Part shown: piece by piece, positions 1 to 12,132 of the stretch
Layout: every line of letters begins with the position of its first letter
Position numbering within the stretch: the first letter of the stretch is position 1
Source of the DNA: Eunapius fragilis
Lineage: Eukaryota > Porifera > Demospongiae > Spongillida > Spongillidae
DNA length: 64,000 nt
NCBI GenBank assembly: GCA_963681505.1
Contig: OY811987.1
Span: 4,446,978 to 4,510,977, forward strand
Reading direction: 5' to 3'
Position numbers and translations under genes: made by a program
Notes under the pieces: model-generated
The model's input: only the letters and a program-made list of their open reading frames with translations
What the model was told of the DNA's origin: nothing
The model's database searches: none

Positions 1-32
1 TTAAATATCTATAAATCACATCATCATTGTTC

Positions 33-743
33 ATGGAATCATCAGTCGTGCTCACGCCTTTCGCTTTTAATTGGGTAGCGCATCGGCCTGGCCAAACATG
101 GGCTACTGTGTTCCTTCTATTGCTTGCCAGTGTATTGAAAAAATGCGAAGCAGCCCCTGTTTCTAATTCCACCAAAGACACTTTGTGCCCGGCTGATACA
201 GACGTAACCTGCAACAATTTCACCACTTACAATGCCATCGATAGAGGTTTTGTGCATTTCGTCGAACTAAAAGTCAATATCACATCACACCAACTGAAGA
301 CCAACGTGGGGTCCACATTAGATAACTTTAACTACCAGTACCCAGAAGGGTCGATAGAATTTCATGCAACCATTGATAACTCCACAGAAAATGTGGACGT
401 GTGCAGAATCATCGGCAAAAAACTATCCTCGTACGTCCCTGATCCCCAATCTGGCTTGAAGTGTCCCTGGGATTACAAATGTGACTACGATCCACGCCGT
501 ATTCCACAGGTTATGTGGCAGGCGGAATGCAGCCAGCACAGTACATGGCAGTGTTCCTGTTCCGATGAAGAAGAGGGCTGTGCCGAATGTATTCCAATCA
601 ACCGCAAGTGCGAACCTGTTTATTATCCAGTCCCAATTCTGTACAGCGACCAGTGTTATCCGCTCAGCCAGCCAGGAAAGTGGGAGTGGAAAAACATTAA
701 GGTAGCCGTTGCCTGCACAAGCAGCAATGAAATCGCTTTCTAA
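33..743 (+). CDS. IL-17-like secreted cystine-knot cytokine
   Basis: The frame encodes a short N-terminal stretch, a hydrophobic signal-peptide core (TVFLLLLASVL, about residues 26-36) and a Cys-rich secreted domain. The C-terminal half follows the IL-17 layout: CPWDY, then DYDPRRIPQVMWQAEC, a cluster of Cys residues, YYPVPIL, a further Cys, and a W-rich strand ending KVAVAC. Several N-x-S/T glycosylation sites precede it. In known families IL-17 is a secreted dimeric cytokine acting through SEFIR-domain receptors. The usual final C-x-C is here C-T-S-S, so one knot cysteine may be missing or displaced. I chose ATG at 33; an upstream TTG in frame is not a credible start, and a 5' exon could lie outside the window. 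The stop is TAA at 741-743. The match is by motif recognition only. Confidence 0.72.
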   Translation: MESSVVLTPFAFNWVAHRPGQTWATVFLLLLASVLKKCEAAPVSNSTKDTLCPADTDVTCNNFTTYNAIDRGFVHFVELKVNITSHQLKTNVGSTLDNFNYQYPEGSIEFHATIDNSTENVDVCRIIGKKLSSYVPDPQSGLKCPWDYKCDYDPRRIPQVMWQAECSQHSTWQCSCSDEEEGCAECIPINRKCEPVYYPVPILYSDQCYPLSQPGKWEWKNIKVAVACTSSNEIAF

Positions 744-3700
744 TCTACAGCTCTGTCTGCATGCACGTTATGAATGTTTTGTGTATATTATATATAATGA
801 TGTGGAATTATATTATTTTATTTATCCTTTAAAAGACATCTTCATACGCGTGATATAGAACCTAACTATCATGTCGCCTGGCCTGTAGTGTAGCTGTTAA
901 GTGATGGGCTATAGCTTCTTATTATTATTTTATTATTAGGTAGCTAGGGAAATATACAAGGGTACCGGCCCCATAATGCGCGTGCTTGATGGGACTTGTT
1001 ACTATAGTACAGGATACTTGCTTACCCAGGCAAACCATTTGATCCATCTGCCGATTTGGAATTCGTATAATGCATGCAATAACATAATGGCTTCTTTAAG
1101 GAGGATTTGTGTATAAAGGAAGGTTTGTACAATGAACGTGCACACCGTACAGGTATTCTGGTATTAATGTACAGGAACGACAAAAACCTCTGATTCGTAT
1201 ATCCTCCGCTCCTTAATTGACAGCAAAATCATGTTCTCTGCCGCATCGGTGTTATGCCGAGGCAACTGCATGTGAACAGAAGAAATAACACTTCAGGCCA
1301 GTATGTGTGGATAGTTTTTTTTTTTTTTTGCAACCCAGGAGAAAGTGTATTGGGCCTAGAAGATAATTTCCCCATGCTGAATGTTATCGTAATGATGCTT
1401 CCTTTCTCAACATTCCCTCGCGTGTTTGAATTTGTTTCTCTCGCAATCATGCTCGCTAGCATTTTTGCTAGATAACGCGCGCACTTATTCGTAGGGACTC
1501 CCTAGATTCGTACCGCAGTTACAGTCAAGCTCATGTTGCATTGTTACGGGGCGTTACATGAAATAGCAGGGAGCTAAGTTATGCACACATTACATACATA
1601 TCACCAAAACGCAGGTTTGTATATGGTAATAACACAGCAGGCACGCATTGCATGTCAAATGGGTTTTGCCGATAGCGGTTGAGGAACGTATAGAGGTACC
1701 TTTACACGTTTGGTCACTTCTGAATCAGTAGATGGATTTTTTCATCGCGAATCTGAGCATTTCCTAAAGAGAATGGCTAAATGTATTGTACCCATGCATG
1801 TGGCAGAAACGACAACATCAATTATGTTCAAACTTGTGGCGAGGCTTTCACTTGCCATTGTCTGAGCAGCCAGCCTATGCCTGAGAAGTAGTGCATGGAG
1901 GAGTGACCTGGGTTTAGGGGATCAGGCACCTCTTTGTGCGATGAAAATACGCGTGTTATTTATTTACTTTCCTTATTTAAGTTTGTGTTTTTTTTCTTTG
2001 TTTCTTCTTTATTTGTTTTTTTTTTTTTGTTCTGTTAATTATTTATCAGTTTTTTTTTTTTCAGAGCTTGATTCATTTGCCGGGGAATACATATATTGTT
2101 TGATTTGATTTGATGTCAGTAGCATAGTAGTACAGATAATAACAATAAAAAACTCACAAAAACATCCTGCGTGCATGGAGAGGCCCACCTACATGTGCAT
2201 GCAATTAAAGCAAACGGGGATACATGCATTCAAGCTATATAGCATTCGGATTACCGAACTGCTAAGACATATTGGCGCCAACTGTAGAACGCCACCATGT
2301 CTTACCAGTACAGTATACTATACCATACTTGCGAGTAACGAATTGTGAATTCACTATATTCAACCTGAGTACTACATTATAGTCCAGAAAACGCAGCCTG
2401 CATGCATAATTATATAAACGCACTCAGAGCTGCGTAAGTGGATTGAAACTTTCCGTATGTGGGCCGGACCTGTCAAAGCCAACATTTGCATGCAGCAACA
2501 CTGGATCAGTGTATATAATATCCTAAGTCAAATACATTGCATTTAAGATTATATGAAATTTCCAGAAATTGCATAGTATAAGCTATAACTCTGAGGATCA
2601 AAGGAAGCGTCGTGTAGGACGCCTGTTCGAAGCAACGGTGTGTTGCCAGGTTTGGGACCATGCAAGAACAAACGTTTTGTAAATTTTGCATAATTGATGT
2701 TGTTTGATGGTCAAAACAAAACATGGAAGTAATGTCATCAGCAAAGATTTTTATGCATGGCAGCTTGAAATAAAATATGCATGGTTGGGACATTAAAAAT
2801 TAAAGGCCAATAACTAATCTCTAATTATACGAGATTTATAGGGTTGGAAGACAATTATATCGCCTATTTAAATTAACGTAAAAATAAAATAGACCGTATT
2901 AGCTTGTTGTCATATTTTAACTGTGTATGCTAGTATATATTATTTATTTCTCCTTTTCAGTCAGAAGCCTTCTTTCTTTGCTTTACACCACCATTGCCTT
3001 CCAGAGTTCTATATACAACCGACTTCAAAATCTTGTATAGAATATTTTCTAGGTACGTGTTTCCATTTATTTATTGGGTATATTTTATGCTTAGTAGTAT
3101 CGTGCGAAGGGAACAGTTATCAGGAAAGTAATAAATAAAGTGTTGGTCAATAAATAAAGCGGTGTATGAATAGTAGTTGGCTGTAGCACGATCGTTGCGT
3201 TAAGTGGACGGCAAAAAACCTATATATTGATCTGTTCCGACCAGATAATGCGACAGTTGCTACCACGTACTATTCTGATCGGAACTAATCCACCTTCAGA
3301 CTGGGCCCATGCCAACTGCAATGATAGTACTATTGCACTTTTTATGTTTTATTCAGTCTTGATGCTACTAGTCTAACTGTTTGTAGCTATATAATCTGGG
3401 TTGTTTATTAACAAAGTATCATTGTGATAAAATGATATCCGCTCCGCCAACAGTAACTTCATTTTCTTTGCTATCACTAAAGGCATGATTACGACTGTAT
3501 CAGTTGAGTTTGGGCAATCAAACCGATCGCGCCAGAATGAAGGTTCTATATTGTTACTGGGCATTTTTACAAGCTAAGAGCATTCAGTCGCCAAAACTAC
3601 GGTCCCAGGCCGTATATAATTCGCAGCTTGATATTATGGAAAGTAATTAAAGCGAGTATTGCACGAATGGTTACAATATAGACAGTCTCTCAGTTAGGGA

Positions 3701-5338
3701 AATAAAGACAGCTACATGACCACATGATAACTTAAAGAGAAATAGTTCAGCAACATATATAGCGGTGGGAGAAAATATTGGTAGATCTCATGCAGTAGTG
3801 CTGTACCAAACAGTATACTAGAACTTAAAATGAATTTGGTTTGAACTTAAATGAAGGGAAAAAATTTACTGATCACAAAGATTTTAGATAAACATGGTTA
3901 TTGACACCATTTCAGTGCAATGTCAGCTACACAAATTATTATTTCAGAAAATAAAAATATTATGGCAGTGTGAGTCCCCGGCTTGATAATCATGCATATC
4001 ACTATCAACATTGCCATCACCATCACATTACTAACACCATCACCACCATCATCACCATCATCATATTACCAATCCAAGTGCATGGGGCATGTAAAACATT
4101 AACATTAGCAGCTTTTTCAATCTATATGCATTCTAAACTCAGCAATGCCCCATATTGTGTGGACGTAAGCTGTAGCACTATATTTTATTCATTTCAAGTT
4201 CACTGCATGTTGACAGTCAACCTCCATCAAGAGAATGAATTCACTTGACGCTAGGTTGCAGTTTTACATCACCCAATGATGTTTCATGGTATTCACTTGT
4301 TTATTTTGCCTTCAAATGACAATCCTTGATTGTCCCCATGAAACCTTGTTGCCCAAGGGTTTTATGTATGTGATTTTACAAGTAACATCACACCAACTTG
4401 GTTATAGACCAATGGTAAAAATAAATCATAATTTTTCCTATGTGAGGAGGTCATGATTGTGATGTGTCAGCTTACTTATCATGTTGTTAGCAGTATTTCA
4501 CTGCCGTATTGGTCAATAGGCATTGATCATGAGGTGGTTGCAATTGATCATTACCGTTGCCTCTAGCAGGGAACCATTTATAACCAGACCTCTTTAGTGC
4601 CAGTACAGCTACCACATCGGCAACCACTCTACGTATGCAAGTACCGGGTGATGGAATTAAGAAGTTTAGTCATGCACGCATACGATCCTTACGTTGTTCG
4701 CTGAAATTGAGTACTTACACACAGGGAATATATGTATAAATGCACATAGCCGCTACTTTTAAAGCTAATCTCCAGGTCCATCTGCAGGCTAGATGTGAAA
4801 CCTCAGCAATTATGGACATGCATGCATGCGCATGTATATATTAAATGATCTCATAAGAAATGGAACTGTCCCTTAACCTTTTTGAAGGATGCTGCATGTA
4901 TATGTATTATCCAGTATAGACATAAGCAGTTGTATACGGTCATGATTTGGGCTCACCAAACAATTAATGTAATTGCCATTCTTAATTTATTATGACACTT
5001 ATCAACACAATGAGAAATAAGGTGATGATGTTGATAGTATCTCCTTAACTCATACGTGTAATTGGCCCTTCATGAAGTGGTGCCTATCTTTTACAGCGCA
5101 CGCATCAGTTGTATCCATGCGCAAACGATATTGTAGGTAATACGTGTCATCCAATAATAATTAACACAGAAATAGTGCCGTAAGCTGCGCATGGCAAGCA
5201 TCATGCACAGGGATGAATAAAATAATGTCAGTGAGTACGAAGCAATAACCTAGCTTCCATATATACACGCATCTACTTACTGTACAGTTATATGTACGAG
5301 ACAGCGTTTAAAGCCCCACAGCCGGTTGTAATAGTGTT
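744..5338. other. Intergenic DNA with no recognisable gene
   Basis: No open frame here resembles a known protein. It contains poly-T runs (about 1316-1329 and 1990-2060), CAT/CAC-rich low-complexity sequence at about 3997-4070, and at about 2955-3030 a fragment resembling one arm of the foldback MITE family described at 38796 and 60395. Otherwise I see nothing. Confidence 0.5.
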
Positions 5339-5940
5339 TCATTGCAAGATCACGGCATCAGCATCGCCGCTGAAACAAACTCTGTACGGCAATACGCTGC
5401 TGCTACTGTCTTGGAGCGGGATCAACACTGCCGTATTTATTCCCTTCTCGACTTGCTGTTCAGAAGCTTTCCGAGCTTCCTTGGATTTTTTCTTTCTTGC
5501 TTGTCTTACGGCAGTTCGTTTTGTGTGTACGGAAGTACCAGCTATTTTTAGCCGCGCTTTGCGCGCGCGACAGATGCGGTCGCCCGGCTCCACCTTCGGT
5601 AGTGAGTCTACGGCGCTCTTAACACCACAAGGAGGATTTGAGGATTCCAATGGCGCCTTCTCAAGTGTTTGTTGGGCCCCACCGTTGTCTATATCTGTGA
5701 GTTGTGGAGCATAAGGTGCATCGTCAGTGTGTCTGATGCCATTACATGCACATGTCAGATGTATTACCGTGTGCCCCATCTGCGGGGTGTTCCCCAGGTA
5801 ACACTAGTTCAGCCTCCTGTTCACGTGACGGGGTTTCAGTTAATTCATTGAGCGCATCTTCAATGGAATCGAAATCGCTGAAAATTTTGATCTTTCCGCG
5901 ATGAAGCGTAAGACTTTTACTTTCCTTTCGGATCTATATA
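5339..5940 (-). pseudogene. Unrecognised coding fragment, Lys/Arg/Ala-rich C-terminus
   Basis: Two overlapping minus-strand frames look coding. The upstream one (about 5751-5940) reads KIKIFSDFDSIEDALNELTE and runs into a stop. The downstream one (5339-5779) carries a strongly basic segment (ARKARLKIAG, then VRQARKKKSKEARKA) and ends with TGA at 5339. The two frames differ by one base around 5770, so this is either a frameshifted gene or two exons with a missed junction. A possible acceptor lies near 5930-5940. Base composition is GC-richer than the flanks. I do not recognise the family; the basic tail would suit a nucleic-acid-binding or transposon-encoded protein. Confidence 0.3.
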
Positions 5941-5950
5941 GAATTATGTA

Positions 5951-7647
5951 TGTATCAATGCCAAATTGAAAGCACGGATAAAATATGCGCGCGCCATGCA
6001 TGCGGCAAAATATATACAAAGCCGTGTTCATGCATACGTTTCACGCGTGTCGTACAACTCACCGTGTCCTTGTGGGTCTTTCTTGTGCCAGAGAAACAAC
6101 ATGCAAGGTACTTCAACATCCTCACATACGGTAAAAGCAACCTTGAATATACGTTGCCATGGAAGCAACGCGATGGACAACATAGTCAGCATTACGTAAT
6201 TATGCATTTCGGGTATGTACCGTCATCTTTTTTGCTTTCGCATGCACAAATCATTGCCGCGCCTTTATCCAAGCAATCAATTATGTTTGCATCGTAACCA
6301 AGGTTGGAGGGGGGCCCATGCATGCAACCGCATGACGTAGTAAAAGCATCATGCCCCGGCATTCACAACTACTAGCTAGAGAAATTAAATCATAATCCGC
6401 TGACACACAACTATACCACAACATAGAATTATGTCACACACACGTGCACGTAGACACTTTCTCTAAAATATATCTATGCACACACACACGCACACATACC
6501 CACACATACACATGCACATGCACATGCATCCCGAAGGTTATAGTGTCTATGTGCATGCAGCCAATTTATAATTAGAGCATAACAACGCGCGGTGAGTACG
6601 ATATATGAAACTGCAAAGTTTATGTCCCCAGTCCTCCCCCCCCCCCCCCCCCCCCCCCCACCCCTCCCCCCGTAAATAGTGTAGTTTTGAGCATGCAGTG
6701 GAATGATCGGTATTCGCAAGCATTGGTCCGACCATACTTAATGCACATACAATGCTACATTCTTCAATCTATGGTTACATGTACAAAGTTGTAACAACTT
6801 ATCAACGTGCAGAGAGAAAATGTGCGAACCTGAAAAAAAAGTATAAGTCTGTCACTGTCTGCGCATCGTATAAAAAGAATCGAAATTCGAATGAGCCCTT
6901 TTTTCTTTTTTCAGTAATGGCCTAGCCAGACTCTACAGACGACCCTGTACATTTATAACTGGGTGCTTGGGCAAATCTTTTTGCGTTAGAACTGGGACAT
7001 GATTTTGACCATATACACCCGCAGGCCATGCATATATACATAGTTACATAGCAACGGGACTCCGCGGATAATTAGATGTTAGATATTTTTAAAATACTTT
7101 GAATGCGCGCAATTTAACAGCAGGACCAGGAACATAGAGAGAAAAAGGTGTGAAATTCAAAAAAGTAAGCCCGCCACTGTCTGCGCATCGCGATCGTAGA
7201 AAGGAATCGGAAGAGCTCACCAGCTAATGTCGAAAACGGCCCAGCTAACCAAACTCTCAACAACAAAAACGAACACAGACGGACAGACAGACATACTATC
7301 CGCGCATTTATAAATAGATGTGCGCGAGGTCAATGAGTTGCGTTTCACATAACAATTTTCCACGGCCTGGTTTTGCATTTCAATCATTTTTATATTATAC
7401 ATATATCATGTATGTGCATACCTGCTCTACATTGTGCGTAACTTTCGTCGGATGGGGTCGGGCTGAGGTGCTGTAGGTAACACGTATCGGAAAAGCAGTT
7501 AAAACCTTGTAAGGTTCGAAAAATAAAAATAACTATTTGTAGTTATTACTTGTCAGTGGATGGAGTTCGTCTTGATTTTTGCTTTTTAATTTAAAAAAGC
7601 AGCCGGGATGGCTTGTGCATACAGGGGGTTTTGCTAGAATTTTCCAT
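5951..7647. other. Intergenic DNA, simple repeats
   Basis: It holds a CA-rich microsatellite (about 6480-6525) and a poly-C tract (about 6634-6668). The frames across these tracts give Gly-rich or Cys/Val-rich peptides on the opposite strand and are artefacts. No gene seen. Confidence 0.5.
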
Positions 7648-7920
7648 ATAGACCTTATTCCTTCGGATATTTGAAAAATTAGATGACGAATTCTGTGGCG
7701 AGTAAATACGATGATCTGGTATTTAAAAAATCGACCTACTCAGGACATGCAATAGTTTTGTAGAATATATAACAATGGCCACACGGGAGGGCGCACAAAC
7801 TGTACAATCGATTGTACAGTTGTGGGCACTCCCGTGTGGCCATCTTTGTGCGCCATCCCGTGTGACCTATTGCATGTCCAGAGTAGGTCGTATTCATCGT
7901 GCCGAAGGAATAAGGTCTAT
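7648..7920. mobile_element. Foldback MITE with nested palindromes
   Basis: The outer arms begin TAGACCTTATTCCTTCGG at about 7649 and return as the reverse complement ending at about 7920. The middle arms contain CCTACTC(A/T)GGACATGCAATAG and its complement. The centre is a long palindrome around GTACAATCGATTGTAC (7802-7817) flanked by inverted copies of GGCCACACGGGAG. There is no coding capacity. A TA-type target site is possible but the flanks do not prove it. Confidence 0.7.
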
Positions 7921-8536
7921 TGGATTTGACCCCGACAATGAAATCACGCGATCTGTTTATTAATGAGACTACTGATTATAATCGGATCGTTTAGCTAGTT
8001 CTTGTAATCGAACGAGAAGACGAAGGTGAGTAATTTCGTCGTCTGTGTTATGTCGCAATCTGCTCGGTTGTAGAGAACAAAAGGGTACAGCTAGGAACAG
8101 TGGACTTTCACACCTCGTAATAGTGGACTTTTGACATTATAGTGTTATATGTGCATAGTATAATTAATTTATATTGCACGCAATAGAACCAATGCGACAC
8201 ATCAATGTGCTATCAGTTGTACATTAGCTCTCTCCCTCCCTCTCTTCATCCATTGTGCCACTTTGTGCGAGTCTCTCTCTCATTAATTCTAGCCATCCCC
8301 GCCCCTCCTCACTGTACTTTCATAAATTGGATACTTCCATGAACCACAAGTACTTTTTTTATCTTCATAGTTTCGATATCGATGCATGCAGCTCCAGACC
8401 GCAATTAACTGATAGGAATATTATACACAGATATGCATGGCGCAGATGAACTATATGCATGCACAAATATGGATCACGTTGGCCCTATTGGCTCTATATA
8501 TAGGTAATAATGTTTATCTTGTGCACAAATTTGAAC

Positions 8537-9613
8537 TCATTTGTCAAACAGGGTGTGATAGCTGCATTTGTCGATGCTCTCCTCTTGGGTCAAAACGAGT
8601 GAACAATTGTCACCTTCCACAACAGCAATGTTGAACTCTTTGACAGGAGATTTCGGCCTGAACAAATTTAAAATGAACTTTTTGTTCAACACGTCTTTGT
8701 CGACGGTGAGAACGAGAGAGACTATAGCAGCGGGATTATACACCACAAATGGTATCCAAACCGCGAAAACATTCGTTGTATTAAATAAGAAAGGAACCCA
8801 TGATAAAATGATTGCAAAGAAAAAGAGCAAAACCAGGAAACTAAAGGCTAATGCTTCTTTTTCCAGTTTCATCCTATGTTCGATCACGTGAGGTTCGCTG
8901 AAGACAGTGCTTCGTCTCCGGCGGCATATGATAAACACACCCCATAAATAAAAGGCGACAACGGCCAATGAGATGACAAAGAGCGGAGCGTTTAGTGCAT
9001 AGAAAACAATTTCTCCGAACGCGAAACTGCTGCAATCTTCGTTCACAGTGCGTATTGTACAAAACGGCGACATCGACGGGACCTGCTCGTAGGCCAACTT
9101 GATAAACGGAATCCACAGAAACGACAATGGTAACACGAATATAAGGAGGGGCCACACGCACTGGAGGCACCTGGCACCGTTGGGACGACCGAACACGTCC
9201 ATGAGGAGGGTGCAGGCCATGGCTAACACCGCCATCACTATCACCCAGACAGCGTACTCGTTCATGAACGCCCCTAGGTTGCAAAATCCCTTGGTGGTCT
9301 CGTTATCGACGAGGTAGTATACCCTGCCCAACACTGCCGCAATTCCGTCCACAGCCGTTGCCACGCTGAAATAGAGTACCATCCGCTGGAAGCCGAAGAG
9401 GTACTTCCGGTGTACAACGTTGATCAGTATAGCGAGGGAGCCGCATACAATGGAGACAAGACCCGAAGCAGCTCTGACGGATGCTATTATCTTGAAATCA
9501 GAAGAGTTGGACGCATATGGAAAACAGCTTGAGTTGTTCGTACTGTTGAGTGACATGATGAACATGTATACAGCTAAACATATAATAATCCATTTACGGC
9601 ACGTAGAATGCAC
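8537..9613 (-). CDS. Seven-transmembrane (GPCR-like) receptor, intronless
   Basis: A 358-residue open frame from ATG (9613) to TAA. It has an N-terminal hydrophobic stretch and Asn-rich glycosylation sites (NSTNNSS), then seven hydrophobic segments: about 46-66, 75-97, 113-135, 150-168, 200-225, 250-272 and 282-303. A Cys at the start of TM3 (GFCNLGAF) and another in the second extracellular loop (PFCTI) fit the conserved receptor disulfide. A basic stretch (CRRRRS) follows TM5, and the tail is Ser/Glu-rich. No DRY or NPxxY motif is evident, so it is not a typical rhodopsin-class receptor; a cAMP-receptor-like or lineage-specific family is possible. Ligand and coupling cannot be read from the sequence. 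Confidence 0.75.
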   Translation of the reverse strand: MHSTCRKWIIICLAVYMFIMSLNSTNNSSCFPYASNSSDFKIIASVRAASGLVSIVCGSLAILINVVHRKYLFGFQRMVLYFSVATAVDGIAAVLGRVYYLVDNETTKGFCNLGAFMNEYAVWVIVMAVLAMACTLLMDVFGRPNGARCLQCVWPLLIFVLPLSFLWIPFIKLAYEQVPSMSPFCTIRTVNEDCSSFAFGEIVFYALNAPLFVISLAVVAFYLWGVFIICRRRRSTVFSEPHVIEHRMKLEKEALAFSFLVLLFFFAIILSWVPFLFNTTNVFAVWIPFVVYNPAAIVSLVLTVDKDVLNKKFILNLFRPKSPVKEFNIAVVEGDNCSLVLTQEESIDKCSYHTLFDK

Positions 9614-10338
9614 TTAGCTAAGCGACGAATGAGGGTGGGGGGGGGGGTGGGGGGAGGGTTGTATTTGCCGCCCCCTCCCCAACTGACGATTAAATATTCA
9701 TTACTATGTACATGCAAAAATGCAAAAGTGGGAGCTTCCAGGGGCTCCTATCCTGGACGCTTCCCCGAGACCCGTATCCACCATGAATACTGGACTACAT
9801 GCACGATGCAGTATGTTATTAAGCTCTACGCATGTTATACTAGGTCTGATTTTATATCATCATTGTACTTGTGTAAGGCTAATAGAGCAAATCAAGATAT
9901 CGATTTCTCAGTATTTCGACCACTGTGATCTCTGAATTGGGTCTGCCGAGAGATGATCTAGGGCATTGCCTCCTCTATGCAGTGAATTTATTTAGCATTG
10001 CAATTTAACAGTTATAAACCATTACAATTGCTAATTAGGCTTCCCCTAACATCCCCCTCCACACAAACACCACACTCCCTACTGTATCTGAAATATACTT
10101 CGGGGTATGACATGTTCTTCTAAATCAAAAAGATGACATGTGATCATGATATCATACTGTATGAAATGTGAACCTTAGCTTCCCTGACCCATACAGGCTG
10201 TAGTTGAAGTAGAAACCGACACATGTATTAGGGTATTGGTGCATGTAAGTGGTTTAAAGCTATTGACCCACCCTTAGTTGTTATTCATTGCAAAATCATT
10301 TCTGAATTACATGAATAAATGACAAAGCAACTTGGGAG
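9614..10338. other. Intergenic DNA between the receptor and AIDA
   Basis: It contains a G-rich tract at about 9632-9660 of the kind seen in the CAGYGGCGGAT-type MITEs elsewhere in the window. No gene seen. Confidence 0.45.
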
Positions 10339-12070
10339 TCAAATTTTTAGTAGTGCCAGGGTTACATGAAGATACAAAGGTTTGACTGACATCAAAGAGA
10401 GTTTTTTTCGGGTGTAGTCGGTTGGTTTCTTGTATCTGTAATGAACAAAGGAAGACAAAAGTTTACTATTATACTGATTCAATGTACTAAGATGGATTGC
10501 TAACATCTCAAGAAACATTTTGCCAGGTTTAATCTCATCCATTTCCATAAATGAAAAACACTTGACACTTGTCAGACATTTCTTTGGTTTGAAGTGTTTG
10601 AATTCAAAGAATATTGCTGACCCTGAAATAGTGAGTTTTAATGCTTAATTCAAGCAAGTCTACAGAAGTAACATAGAATGCAGCCCAAATCCTCACCGTG
10701 TGGAATGTCTTCTAGTGGTGTACTTAGCTCCACATCAACCTCAAATGGTACATATGCAACCTCCCTCTGCTTAGTACTCACTGGAGTGTCCTGTTGCTCT
10801 TCCACCAGCGTCGCCTGCTTGGCTACATAGTACAAACGGAATCACACATACGGGCCTATGCACACCCACACACATACACCCACACACGAACATGGTTACT
10901 AACTTCTTGTTGTGACTGATATTTGTGGATCAATGTAGTTTTGTGGATCCTTCATTCCTATCTTGTCAATGGTTATGGTCACATATGTTCGGCCTGGGAG
11001 CATCTGCTTTCGCTTCACCAGTGTGCCACCTTTTGTTGTTTTTGGGGAGGAGGAGGAACATACAATACATCTATGATGCTGACATGTTTATACATAATAT
11101 ATTATGCAATAAACATTGCGTCGTATAGGTTTGGGGACGAGACTATAGGCGCCACATGTAGTAACACATGCATGATATTTCTGATCAGTGAGTGCCTAGC
11201 TTGCATGCAACCATGGTGCGCAAATCAGTGGGTACAGGTAATAAATGTTTAAGGTGGCAAATCGACACAGTAAAAAAAAAGAATGCAGTAGTGGGATGGG
11301 GGTGAGGGTAGGGATGGGGAGATCTGGCCAGTTACCTTTTCCCATGGCTTTAATGGCCAATGCATAATCATCGTCAGACAGAAACAATGACCGTGCCTTT
11401 TGGCCACTTCTGCTTCTAGGACACCAGTGATGCAATACATATCAGTACACACATTAGGCATTTGCCTCTAAACATTTTTACAATTACATTATTGCATTTT
11501 ACACTAGCAGTGCTTTAATAAGAGACTTTATGTGGCAAGCAACACATATGGATGAGATCCTTACTCGACAGAGGCTGCAGGAAGTTTGTTGAAAACACCA
11601 TATCCAAGAGGTGTCATTTCCCCTTGAATCATTTCCTGCAATGCTGGAAGTGGGTATTATAAAATATATAACATTGCAGCATACTAATGAGGACTGTAGG
11701 TGTGAATACTCATAAATGTATGGAATAAGAAATAAAATAGGCCAGCATATGGATATTCAATATATAAATTACAAAAGTGTTGTTCTATCGATCAATGAAG
11801 TACCTTGGCAGATTTCAGTAACATTAACACAGTCACTAGAAGTCGCTTCATCACCCCCTGTTGAGTCCTGTAAGTGCATGGGCAAAAAGGTCAATATAAT
11901 CTGTTTTATTTTATCTAGTTCCTTTGCTACAAAAAAGGAAACAAAAAACAAATGAAAAACTTAATTGCCTGCACATTCTCTTGTTATTGGCATGCACTTG
12001 CTATTTTTAAAATTATAAGCTTGCCTTTCAACTAGCTGCCAGTAATGTGTTGCCCATAGCCAGAAGCACA

Positions 12071-12132
<62 letters not shown>

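Noticed and set aside
8568..8891. Plus-strand frame opposite the receptor
   Set aside because: Shadow of the minus-strand receptor gene.
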